The notes under the pieces were generated by a model. The model saw only the letters and a program-made list of their open reading frames with translations, had not been told where the DNA came from and made no database searches. A DNA stretch of 64,000 bases from Hirsutella rhossiliensis. Its lineage: Eukaryota > Ascomycota > Sordariomycetes > Hypocreales > Ophiocordycipitaceae. The DNA lies in NCBI RefSeq assembly GCF_020360975.1, contig NW_025408670.1, positions 6,780,516 through 6,844,515 of the forward strand. Reading direction: 5' to 3'. The position numbers were made by a program, and so were the translations under genes. How positions within the stretch are numbered: position 1 is the stretch's first letter; every line of letters starts with the position of its first letter. This document shows positions 1-9,605 of the stretch, one piece after another.

Positions 1-1236
1 TTTAAGAACTTTAATAAAGGATCTAAGTATTAGATTATACTATAAAGTTCTATTAAGTTACCTTAAAGCTTAATTTAGATAATACACCTTTTATATTACG
101 ATTTTATAATAGGCTTAAAGAAGAAGTTAAGGACGAGCTTTATAAGGAAAATCGACTTAATAACTTCTTAGACTATATTACTATAGTAGTATAAATCGGC
201 GATAGATAGTATATATAACGCTAAGAAAAGAAATAAGGAAGAGGAAACTAAAACCCTTCTTATAGGAATAACTTTAACCGACGTACTAACTATAAAAAGA
301 AGCATAAAACTCCTATTACCTACGCTTATATAATTAACCTAAGTAAGATAGATCTAAACGTAATATAGAAAAGTAAAGGAAAGTATTTTAATTATAAAAA
401 ACTTAGATATTACTTTAAAGAATATAGATAACTTTATAAGGAGAAGAAAACCTATTAAGTACTAGCCTTAAAAGGTAAGAAATACTTAAACGCTATTAAT
501 AGATAGGAACTAAAGTATAAACTCCTTAGTTAGACTATATACTATAACGATAAATATATAGTATACTTAAGCGATAAGAATAGTATTAGATAGTTCTTAA
601 AGCTATTAAAGAAAACCCTTATAATAATATAATAAAGGGATCTTAAAATATAGAAATAAGTTAAATTTATAAAACTAGAATACCTTTATCTTAAAGGAGT
701 CTCTTAAGACTAAATTAAAAAGAATAGTAAACGATTCTAAGAAGATATATAAAATAAAAATTAATAATAATAATAAGTAGTTTATAAATAATATAATAAA
801 GAAGATATAGATATAGCCCTTATATTTATAAAACTTAGATAATAACTTAAGGAGGAATAATAAAGTATTAACGATATAAGCTTTAAAGAATAAGAAATAC
901 TTAGAGAAATAGAAAATAAGAACGAACTTATACTACTACCCTTACTATTAAGGGAAAATACTATAATTAAAAAATACGCTTTATACTTTAAAGAATTTAA
1001 AGAAATACTTAAAATTAAAACTTAATAAATACCTTAAATTCTTATAGAAAACTAATAAGCTATATTAATTTAGTATTAACCGGTACTATATAAAAGAGAC
1101 TATACTATAGCTACTACTATAGTTAATACCTTTTTAGCTTTATAATAAGAATAGTAACTATAAGAAGAATTTAAAGATAATCTATTAATACTACTTACTT
1201 ATAAGTACTATAAGTATATTTTATAGATATTATACG
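1..1236 (+). pseudogene. RIPed gag region of gypsy B copy 1 (first segment)
   Basis: This AT-rich stretch aligns base for base with the gag region of the un-RIPed gypsy A element (about 9180-10420) once C-to-T and G-to-A changes at CA/TG sites are allowed. It corresponds to the second half of Gag, the zinc knuckle and the first CX4CX2H motifs. Cys and His codons read as Tyr, Gln as stops, and no ATG survives. The element enters from outside the left edge, so its 5' LTR is not visible. It is cut at 1241 by copia-1 and resumes at 7414. It encodes no functional product. The assignment is firm because the order and spacing of the homology continue through 7419-8183 and 16013-20899. Confidence 0.9.
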
Positions 1237-1241
1237 TTTAC
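1237..1241. repeat. Target-site duplication of copia-1 (left copy, TTTAC)
   Basis: TTTAC directly precedes the 5' LTR and is repeated at 7414-7418 directly after the 3' LTR. Both copies have the RIP-derived spelling of the host element, so the insertion came after RIP of the host. Confidence 0.9.
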
Positions 1242-1443
1242 TGTAGGAATGTATCTATCTAGTGGTGTGACCAACCATGGTTGGCACGTGACCCGTACGG
1301 TCACGTGTGCGGCTGAGGGCAGCGTGCCCCCTTTCTCCACGCTGGCCTCTGCCTCCTTAGATAGAGAATCAAGACGAATACAACATCACAGGTTAACCCT
1401 AGTACCGTCTCATTGCAGCAGCTGCCGCAGGTGCCTACCCACA
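1242..1443 (+). repeat. 5' LTR of copia-1
   Basis: It begins TGTAGGAATG, ends CCCACA, and matches 7213-7413 except for one extra G. It contains a perfect 14-bp palindrome (1271-1284, CCAACCATGGTTGG) followed at once by a near-perfect inverted repeat whose arms are CACGTG boxes (1285-1307). These may be binding sites for an E-box (bHLH-type) regulator in U3, which is inferred. Confidence 0.95.
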
Positions 1444-1888
1444 CTGATCAGTGACCGGCCCACGCCCGTCACAGACAGCTAAGTAGAAGAGACAAATTCC
1501 TCAACCTTCGAAGGTGCTATAGTCCGCGTCACTTTACTGTGGCCCTGAGTAGCGCTCAGAAGAAGGTTATTTGTGCTAAGAACAAGGAATCTCCCGCTGG
1601 TTTGCCCAGCCGCGCGAGAGTCCTTCCAACTGTTGATTACGATCGCCCGCTAGTTTGCCTAGCCGTGAGCACCGGAATCGACAGGCGACCACATCGCAAA
1701 CAACTAGTAAGAACGTTCGACCCTTGACGTTAAGTAGCAAGATCCCCGTCAGTTCAGTCTGGCCGCGAACGACCTACTTAGTACGCGACGCTCGACCTCC
1801 TATTAGCGACAACTCGTATACGAAGAGACCAATACGAACCCCACATCGTCTCATTCATTTGATCACGATAGCCCCGACCGCCCGAGCT
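1444..1888 (+). other. Leader between copia-1 5' LTR and Gag start
   Basis: These 445 bases lie between the LTR end and the first plausible Gag ATG at 1889. The sequence after the LTR starts CTGATCAGTGACC. I could not match it to a tRNA 3' end or to the initiator-Met half-tRNA site used by the other copia elements here, so the primer is unresolved. The short open frames in the leader look incidental. Confidence 0.5.
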
Positions 1889-3740
1889 ATGTCCCCAGAA
1901 GCCCAGCTCGAAGAAATATGCGACCAGATGCAGGCACTAGACATCCAAGCATCCGCATTCCGACAAATTAATATCGACCTTTGGGACAACGATATCACAC
2001 ACGACGAAAAGGACAAGATCGCAGTAACGACATATGTGGCAAAGTTCATATTCATCGTTCAATCTGGCAGTGATCAAGGATACGACCTCCTTGGTTACTT
2101 CCAACAGCATTTTGAAGAATGGACCGAAGACACATGGGACCGCGCCCGAATGAATACAAGAGAGCCCTCAGGAAACTACTAAGGAAAGAGGTATCTACAC
2201 AGGTTCACAAAGGGGAAATTCGCAACACAATTTCTCATATTACAAACTATCGAGAACCCACAAACCTGGCCAGAGCAGGAGTTTACGGAGATGGTGTTTG
2301 ATGAGAGGACTGCTGCCTTCAGGAGGCAGACAGCATTACTAGGATCAAATGCTTCCACTAATCCCCATCCGTCTCAACCTCCTTCACCATCAGTTACGCC
2401 CTTAGCAGCACCTCATCAAGGTCTTAACGAACCACAACCTATTAAGACCCTAACGAGCCCTCCTAACGCACCTACTCCTGCTCCGACTATCCAAGATAAA
2501 CCTGCTCCGACCTCTCTTACTATTCATCCGACTTCCTACCGCTTCCAGAACCCCGATCTCGTCCAACCCGTCACCAACCCCATCCCCGAACACTTATCCG
2601 GCCCTGCAACCTTTGGAGAATACATGAAACTCCCCCCGGATAACATCCCGAACGCTATCGTCGATAGCGACATCCAGCAGAAGTTTATGAAGACCTGGAA
2701 CAAAGATCGGAACTACACAGGAGAGCCGTACGATCTCCTGATGATAAGCTCCGCCTCTTCTTAAGCAACTGCTCTCATATCCAAGTGAAACCGTCACAAT
2801 TTCACGCACTCTTTCCCCGGATCCTTGATGGAAGAGCCCAAAGATTCTATCTTGATAAGATCACATGGGCTACGACGTTCCGACAAGCGTATGATATCTT
2901 CAAACAACACTTTGACACGGAAGTCAACCATGTCCACTACCATACTGACTGGACAACAATAACCTTTAACTCCATCCGTGCCCAAGATGCTTCGAAGACC
3001 CCACGAAGTGCTTCAAATCCTCTTTGATAAGCTTCAGCTCTGCCAACGAGCCCTTGGCAGGGAGTACGCAGGAGACCTCCAACTGCGTACAACGCTTATG
3101 AAAGCATGCCGTGGAGTACCCGAACTCCAATACGCTCTTTTCAAACCCGCCGATAACGTCGAGCACCTTTTGCAGATCTTCGTGCATCCGTTGAAACCCA
3201 TCTTGCCCTCATAACAACTTCTCAATTTCCCTTGACTTTGCTGGATCATTTGATCATAACGATCCACACCATCAGTACTACCTCGACCGTCGATACAATA
3301 ACAACCGCTCTCGAGGTAGATACGGATATTCAGGTCAACGACCCAGCCGCGGATACAGACAAAGCTACAACCGTGGAAACTACCGGCCTCAAAGCCGTAG
3401 TAACTACAATCATAGCTACAGTAACCGAAACTGGACGAAGAAGTGTTTTGTTTGTGGACAAGAAGGCTGTTGGTCAACTAAACACTCTACGGATGAACGG
3501 CAAAAGGCCAAGGACCAACATATCACTCAATGTCACTTCATAGGTGTACAACTCACGGACATCGGAGGCTATATTCTAGACTACGAAGGTCATGAGATGA
3601 GCAGCTTTGATGACACTGAAGATACATGGGAAGAACATGACAATAGCACCAACGATCACCCGGAACAATGGCAAGCAAGCCAAATGCTCTGTCAACAGGC
3701 ATTCAATCATTTGATCACAGGAGAAGACGTCTATCAGACG
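1889..3740 (+). pseudogene. copia-1 Gag region with CCHC-like zinc knuckle, frameshifted
   Basis: Gag forms the cytoplasmic particle that packages element RNA. The frame opens at ATG 1889 (MSPEAQLEEICDQ...), which I chose because it is the first ATG giving Gag-like sequence. It then moves between frames near 2150, 2290, 2760, 3000 and 3180. A Pro/Ser/Thr-rich linker lies around 2340-2560. A zinc-binding motif of the form C-x2-C-x4-C-x4-H is at 3444-3485 (CFVCGQEGCWSTKH), as is usual in fungal copia Gag-Pol. An acidic stretch and then the protease follow without a clear stop, so the ancestral element probably had one Gag-Pol frame. It is broken as it stands. Confidence 0.8.
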
Positions 3741-4060
3741 GATCAAACCGTTGTTCCAGCCTCGCAATTTATTATTGAAGATCGCTATTCAAGGGATAGA
3801 TTCCAGGCATCATGATCGACACAGGTGCAGCAACATTTTCCACAGCAGGATACTCTCAGTACATCGCCCTACAACGAGAAGACCCTTCTGTAGCTCTCGA
3901 CAGCTCCACATCCGGCCAGGCCTCCATCAAATTCGGCAACAGCGACGCCATCCACTCCTCGGCACAGTCGCCCTTAACACACCCCTCGGAAGGATCACGT
4001 TCCACGTCCTTCAAACCCCAACTCCCTTTTTGCTCTGCCTTGCTGATATGGACCGGCTTG
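3741..4060 (+). pseudogene. copia-1 aspartic protease
   Basis: The retroviral-type protease cuts the Gag-Pol precursor inside the particle. The catalytic triplet D-T-G is at 3818-3826 in the context MIDTGAATFST, preceded by RYSRDRF. The C-terminal part shifts frame near 3940. The domain lies between the zinc knuckle and the preintegrase domain, as expected for copia. It is not functional as written because of the frameshift. Confidence 0.8.
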
Positions 4061-5225
4061 GTATCTATTTCAACAACATCACAGATACCATCAATTGTAC
4101 TAATCATTGTACTAATCGCCCTACAAGCATTCCAGTCGTACGCAAATGGGGACATCCCTGGTTCTTCCTTACGAAAGATGAAGAGTCCATCTCGTTTCTT
4201 ACGGAAACAGAGATTCGTACACTTCACCGACGCTTTGGACACCCAGCAGTCCCTAGGCTCCATCACCTCTTGAAGCAAGCCGGGCACAGTGACGTCTCGA
4301 TAGACACATTAGAGACTATCTCTAAGTTCTGTCACCACTGTCAAATGCACTCACAAGCCCCACGCCGCTTCAAGTTCACCCTTAACGATGATCAAGAGTT
4401 CAACTACGAAATCATCGTTGATGTGATGCACCTAGGAACACCACAACGCCCTGTTCTACGTTGTGGACTCAGCTACTGCTTTCCAAGGAGCCAGATTTTT
4501 ACCGTCAATGTCAGCTAAAGATACATGGAGACCCTCCGGACCCTCTGGATCGACACGTATCTTGGACCTCCTGATACCCTCCGTCATGATGCAGGAACTA
4601 ACTTTGCTTCTCTCGAATTCCGGAACGAAGCAAAGATTATGGAATCAAATGCTCTCAAGTACCTGTTGAGACGCATTGGTCCATTGGAAAGATTGAACGC
4701 TATCACGCACCCTCCGACGCGCCTTTAACATCCTCCATGCTGAGATTGGCCACACCACTTCCGCCGAAACAGTCCTTCAAATGGCTGTTAAAGCAATCAA
4801 TGATACGGCAGGACCTGACGGTCTTGTGCCTACGTTGCTTGTTTTCGGCGCATACCCTCGCGTATCTACAGACTCGCCCCCTTCCGCTTCCACCTCAAAA
4901 GATCGGAAGCTATGCAGAAAGCGATGAAAATGCTCCGCCAACTCTCGGCAGAAAGACGAGTTAAGGATGCCCTCCATGCACGCAACGGCCCGAGCACGAC
5001 AGAAGTGCTATCCCTCCCGCTGCAAAGTGAAGTTCGCGTTTGGAGAGAAAGACGGTTGGCAAGGACCCTTCAAGATTGCATCGATTGATACCCATAACAT
5101 CACCATTGACACAGTCAACGGCCCCAAGTCTTTCGATCGACCCTTGTACAACCGTATCTGCGTGATGATACCACTCTTTCCGACCCTACACACACAGACC
5201 CTCAGGCATTCGTTCAGATCTTAAT
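4061..5225 (+). pseudogene. copia-1 GAG-preintegrase and integrase
   Basis: The preintegrase zinc finger reads LHRRFGHPA (about 4219) with paired cysteines in CHHC (4330-4341), an HHCC arrangement. The integrase core supplies the DDE triad: first Asp in IIVDVMHL (about 4411-4434), second Asp in RHDAGTNF (about 4588), third Glu in GKIERYH (about 4694). Frames change near 4500, 4670, 4950 and 5030. The gene lies upstream of reverse transcriptase, the defining copia order. Integrase would insert the cDNA, making the 5-bp duplication seen here. The coding frame is broken at several places. Confidence 0.8.
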
Positions 5226-6200
5226 GAACAACCGGCTCAAGACCCCGTTAAGACCCTAACGGACCTGCCTGCCCGACCCGAACCCCGCCCCGCAGAGGAC
5301 GCCCACCAGGATCAAAGAACAAGCCAAAGGATTTGATCATGATGGCCCAAGCCGTAGACCAGAGCTTCTTGACCCAAAAGGAGGAAGATGCACAAGCTCT
5401 TTCCCTCAAGCTACGGTCTGATGGCATAATCACCTCTCCTGGTGACCCTTCGAAGAATCCGATAACAAAGAGATTACTGACCTCGTTGGCCGCGGTGTAT
5501 TCCAATTTGAACGATACGATCAAATGAGTCATGGAAACTATAGAATCTTTCGCTCTCGAATGGTTCGTGAAGTCAAAGGAATCAACACTAAGCCCTACGA
5601 AAAGTCTCGACTTGTTATTCAAGGACATAACGACTTTGAGAAGACCACCCTCCTGACGCAATCTCCGACAATTCAACGCGTTAGCCAGAGACTCATCCTC
5701 GCTATTGCCCCGGACTTCTTCAAAACTACGGCATAACCCTCTCCCTCCGTGATATCACTCAGGCATACCCGCAATCCCAGACCAAGCTTTCCGGACCATT
5801 CTTACGTATTTGCCCACGGAACTACAAGGCAAATACCCTAACGGAACAATTATTCGTGTTATTAAGCCCCTGTACGGTATCGCAGAAGCCGGAGTCCATT
5901 GGTTCCGCACATATCAGCAGCATCACCTCGAAAAGCTGGATATGTCTACCTCCACCTATGACTCCTGCCTACTGATTTCGAATACTGGCCCTGACACGCT
6001 CGGTATTGTTGGAATGCAAACTGATGACACCCTCATCCTTGGAACGAACAACTTTTCTACCCGTGAAGAAGAAGAGCTACAAAAGGCAGAATTTCGTTCC
6101 AAGCCCAAGACTGACATCACATACGGAACAACGGTTGACTTTAATGGTGCAAGACTGACGTTGCTGAATAATAACCCCCTTAAGAAAGGATCCTTTACTT
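5226..6200 (+). pseudogene. copia-1 reverse transcriptase (RVT_2)
   Basis: The polymerase domain reads through fragments around 5420-5735 (KSRLVIQGH) and 5810-6200 (IRVIKPLYGIAEAGVHWF). The catalytic box is MQTDD at 6014-6028, in the place of the usual YVDD; both active-site aspartates are present. There are frameshifts near 5525 and 5735. A RIPed minus-strand copy of this region lies at about 33980-34900. Confidence 0.85.
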
Positions 6201-6998
6201 CAACAGAAGGGACAAGCAGCAAAATGACCACCATTGACCCTAAAGCAATTGATCGTCACCAGCGCTACGTTGAGGAACGAGCGCGAGCCTCATACATTGC
6301 TTCAATTGCTCAACCGGAAGCTTCTTTCGATGTTTCAGTCGCCGCCCAAGTACAGACCCCTGAGGATAAAGATTACGCAATTTTGAACAAGCGACTGCAA
6401 TGGCAAATGGATCACCAACTACGTGGCCTCACGTACAAACCAATTGATCTAGCTACTGCAAAGCTGATGGTTTTCACCGATGGTTCTTTCGCAAACAACA
6501 AGGACTTATCCTCCCAACTAGGATTCGTCATTGCCCTCGTTAACGAGACAAACCACAAAGAAAAACAGTTCGAGATTAGTGGTAACATCGTACACTGGAG
6601 TTCAACAAAGTGCAAACGTGTTACCCGTAGCGTCCTAGCATCAGAGATCTACGGTATGGCCAACGGATTCGACATAGGCATCTCCCTTGCGATGACTATG
6701 AAGATAATTACGGAACGACTCAACCTTCCTCCTATCCCTCTCATCGTCTGTACGGATTCGTACTCTCTACGAATGCCTAGTCAAGCTCGGTACGACGAAG
6801 GAAAAACGATTGATGATTGATATCATGGCCCTTCGCCAGTCATACGAGAAGAGAGAGATAACAGATATTCGTTGGATCAACGGCGCAGACAACCCAGCAG
6901 ATGCAATGACGAAAGCATCACCAAACCGAGCCCTGGAACGCTTCATCGATACCAATAGTCTGACAATTCGAGTCGAAGGATACGTACAACGTTCCTAA
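6201..6998 (+). pseudogene. copia-1 RNase H and Pol C-terminus
   Basis: The RNase H fold is visible as VFTDGSF (about 6470-6495, first Asp), SVLASEIYG (about 6630, Glu), IVCTDSYSL (about 6745, Asp) and DNPADAMTK (about 6895), followed by a stop at 6996-6998. One frameshift near 6815 separates the last 60 codons. It would remove RNA from the cDNA hybrid during replication. Confidence 0.85.
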
Positions 6999-7212
6999 CC
7001 GCTCCTATACCTATGATCAAATGATTGCTCCTATCAGGAAGACCCTTCACTTCTTCCCAGATATCTACAGCTAAGAACAAGACGTCGGACCCACTTTTTG
7101 GCAATAATGACACACGCCCTCACGGCACATTCCTTCACGGCCTTAACGCTACTATCCTTTAGACCCGTTCAAGGTGTTGCTGTGCTTCTCACAGCAAAAG
7201 AAGAGTTGCCTG
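6999..7212 (+). other. copia-1 3' untranslated region with polypurine tract
   Basis: Non-coding tail between the Pol stop and the 3' LTR. The purine run AGCAAAAGAAGAG (7193-7205), followed by TTGCCTG, directly precedes the LTR. The same run in near-identical form precedes the LTR of the minus-strand relative at 32971-32990. This supports it as the plus-strand primer. Confidence 0.7.
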
Positions 7213-7413
7213 TGTAGGAATGTATCTATCTAGTGGTGTGACCAACCATGGTTGGCACGTGACCCGTACGGTCACGTGTGCGGCTGAGGCAGCGTGCCCC
7301 CTTTCTCCACGCTGGCCTCTGCCTCCTTAGATAGAGAATCAAGACGAATACAACATCACAGGTTAACCCTAGTACCGTCTCATTGCAGCAGCTGCCGCAG
7401 GTGCCTACCCACA
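7213..7413 (+). repeat. 3' LTR of copia-1
   Basis: Identical to 1242-1443 except for one G fewer, and ends CCCACA. The palindrome and the CACGTG inverted repeat are at 7242-7255 and 7256-7278. Confidence 0.95.
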
Positions 7414-7418
7414 TTTAC
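7414..7418. repeat. Target-site duplication of copia-1 (right copy, TTTAC)
   Basis: Second copy of the pentamer at 1237-1241. The RIPed host element resumes immediately afterwards. Confidence 0.9.
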
Positions 7419-8183
7419 CTAGATTATATAATATACTTTTAGATAAAGGTATAATATAATACTTTCTTAGTTAAGTTTAAGGGATAAGTACTTTTAAAAC
7501 CCTACTTAAGTATAAAACTAAACTACTAGAAAATCGATTAACGCTACCTAAACGATTAAGTTATATTATTAGAACCTAATTATAGTATAATACTTAAATA
7601 CTACGATAATTATAGTTTATTAATAAGATATCTTTTAGAGATATATAAAATCTATAAATACGCTAAAATAAAAAAATAGTATAACGCTACTTACTTTAAG
7701 GTATCTAAACCCTTAATATTCTAAAGACTTATATAATAAGTTAAATATAATAAAGAAGATTATAACGAATATATATACTTAAACTATAGAGTTTATAAAT
7801 ATAAAAAGTATAAGTATAGTATAAATAATATAATAGTATATTAAAAGATTATTAGTAATATATATAAAGGCTATAAGCTATATTCGACTAAGGAAGAATT
7901 AATAAAGAAATACTATATAAAAAATAAAAAGACGCTAAATAAAAACTTAACCTTTAATATAAAAATAAATAAAATTTTAAAGTATAGTATATAATTAACT
8001 ATAAAGTAGTATAATATAAATAATATAGCGTTAAGAAATAAGAAATCTTTAATTAGCTATAAGAAATTAGTTTCTTAAGCCCTAATATAATACTATATAA
8101 CGAAAATATAAAGAAATAATATTAATAATAAATTAAAGAAGAATACTTAAGTAAATTAAATAAGGACTAAGTAAAAAATAAAG
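7419..8183 (+). pseudogene. RIPed gypsy B copy 1, CX4CX2H region (second segment)
   Basis: Continues the element of 1-1236 after copia-1 and aligns with 10420-11175 of gypsy A and with about 54515-55285 of the other gypsy B copy. The Cys/His motifs of this region have become Tyr. It has no intact start codon and many stops at former Gln codons. It is interrupted at 8188 by gypsy A and resumes at 16013. Confidence 0.9.
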
Positions 8184-8188
8184 CATAC
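8184..8188. repeat. Target-site duplication of gypsy A (left copy, CATAC)
   Basis: CATAC precedes the 5' LTR and recurs at 16008-16012 after the 3' LTR. The flanks on either side are contiguous in the uninterrupted gypsy B copy (about 55280-55300). Confidence 0.9.
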
Positions 8189-8656
8189 TGTTACGACCCG
8201 ACCAACGGATGTTACGACCCGACCAACGGATGGCCATGACACGGGCCAGGGATGACTAACCGCTGAAGGATCACGTGACCATGCGAAAGGTGATCGGTGG
8301 ATCGCCTTACGATCAAGCGAGCGGTGCTCGACGGATCGTTCATCGATCAAGGTGATCACCTCTGTGATCACCTCCAGCACCTCGCGATCAGAGACGGGCA
8401 GTTGGGTATATATAGCTGCCCCATTTCACTCCTTTAGACTAGATAGCTCTTTAGCTTTCAACACAATCATTACGATCCCTATCACGATCTCATCTCTGAT
8501 TCCGATCACTTGATTACCTGGTTACAGTCTACGGTCTACGACCTCCGACTCATCACCAACGTGACATACTTATCATTGCTCAGACCACGCCCTGTTGTAT
8601 CTGCCAACATAAACCCCACGACAGGTTTATCCCTTGGAATATCACCGGTCGTCACA
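8189..8656 (+). repeat. 5' LTR of gypsy A
   Basis: Begins TGTTACGACC and ends GTCACA. It opens with a perfect 21-bp tandem duplication (8189-8209 and 8210-8230). It has TATATATA at 8407-8414 as a likely promoter, and GATC-rich repeats (TGATCACC twice near 8351-8375) upstream in U3. Confidence 0.95.
8407..8462 (+). promoter_or_regulatory. LTR TATA box and self-priming 5' end of the RNA
   Basis: TATATATA (8407-8414) lies about 40 bases before AGCTTTCAAC (8453-8462). That decamer is the exact reverse complement of GTTGAAAGCT (8658-8667), placed where a primer-binding site should be, one base after the LTR. In Tf1/sushi-type elements the RNA 5' end folds onto this site and primes its own cDNA, with no tRNA. 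I infer the same here and that transcription starts at or near 8453. Confidence 0.65.
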
Positions 8657-8657
8657 C

Positions 8658-8667
8658 GTTGAAAGCT
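8658..8667 (+). other. Putative self-primer binding site of gypsy A
   Basis: GTTGAAAGCT, one base after the 5' LTR, does not begin with the TGG expected for pairing with a tRNA CCA end. It pairs perfectly with 8453-8462 in R. Confidence 0.65.
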
Positions 8668-8719
8668 CTTGTTCATAACGATACCGCGTCTCTCTGAGCA
8701 ATATCGCATAACTGTCAAC

Positions 8720-9605
8720 ATGCCTGCACAGCAAACTGGATCAACCAACTCGGGACACACCGTGTCGCCGCAGGACATGATGCGCGAAATCATCAGCCTT
8801 CGACAGGAGGTCCAAGTGCTCAGGAACGGAGGAGGCAACGGACAAGTCAGGGACATCGGAGAAGCAGTCAAACCAAAACAGCCAGGACCATTCGACGGTA
8901 CTCATGGCACGCTTCGAGACTTTCTCACCCAACTCAAAGCCTACCACCGATTCTATCCGACCAAGCTCTCGGACCCAGTCGAAAAGGTACTCCACGCAGG
9001 AAATTGTTTATCTGGAACGGCACTCGCCTGGTTTGGACCCATCATGAGGACTTTCTCGACAACCAACCAGCGCGACGAGACAACGAGACAGACGAAGTCT
9101 TTGCCAGTTTCCAAGGATTCGAAGAAGCCATTACGAAGGTATTCGGAACAACCGACGAGGAACGAGAGGCCGAACAGAAACTTCGAGAACTCCGACAAAG
9201 GATCTCAGCATCGGATTATGCTGCGAAGTTCCGTCAAGTCACCTCAAAGCTTGATTGGGACGACGAACCTCTTATGTCACGATTCTACGACGGGCTGAAA
9301 GAAGAAGTCAGGAAGAGCTCTACAAGGAAAATCGACCTGACAACCTCTCGGACTACATTGCTATGGCAGTACGAATCGACGACAGACAGTATGCGCGACG
9401 CCAAGAAAGAAACAAGGAAGAGGAAACTGGAACCCTTCCTATGGGAACAACTTTAACCGACGCGCCAACTACAAGAAGAAGCGCGAAACTCCCATTGCTT
9501 ACGCCCACACAACTAACCCAGGCAAAATGGACCTGGATGCAACAAAGAAGGGCGAAGGAAAATGCTTCAACTGCGGGAAAGTTGGACATTTCTCACGAAA
9601 TTGCA
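8720..9605 (+). pseudogene. gypsy A Gag with CCHC zinc knuckle, frameshifted
   Basis: Gag starts at ATG 8720 (MPAQQTGSTNSGHTV...), chosen as the first ATG after the primer site that is followed by capsid-like sequence. The capsid region (GPFDGTHGTLRDFLTQLKAY) runs in one frame to about 9045, in a second to about 9270, and in a third to about 9415. It then returns to the first frame for the knuckle CFNCGKVGHFSRNC (9563-9604), a canonical CX2CX4HX4C. At the shifts near 9045, 9258 and 9402 the RIPed relatives have one base more in an A run and stay in frame. So the broken state is private to this copy or to this assembly. Confidence 0.85.

Larger units (their letters stand above)
1242..7413 (+). 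mobile_element. copia-1: un-RIPed Ty1/copia LTR retrotransposon
   Basis: A 6.2-kb element with paired TG...CA LTRs (202 and 201 bp), a 5-bp target duplication TTTAC, and internal Gag, zinc knuckle, aspartic protease, GAG-preintegrase, integrase, reverse transcriptase and RNase H in the copia (Pseudoviridae) order. CA and TG dinucleotides are normal, unlike the RIPed element it entered. The LTRs differ only by one G in a short G run. The Gag-Pol reading frame is nevertheless broken by many single-base shifts, so no full protein is readable as given. A second, truncated and partly RIPed member of this family lies on the minus strand at 32836-34921. Confidence 0.95.

Noticed and set aside
1249..1482. 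Open frame of 77 codons across the copia-1 5' LTR
   Set aside because: It spans LTR and leader; the part in the LTR is also non-coding in the 3' LTR. No protein features.
8157..8380. Minus-strand frame repeated in both gypsy A LTRs
   Set aside because: It is open only because of the LTR composition, ends in host sequence at the 5' copy, and has no recognisable domain.
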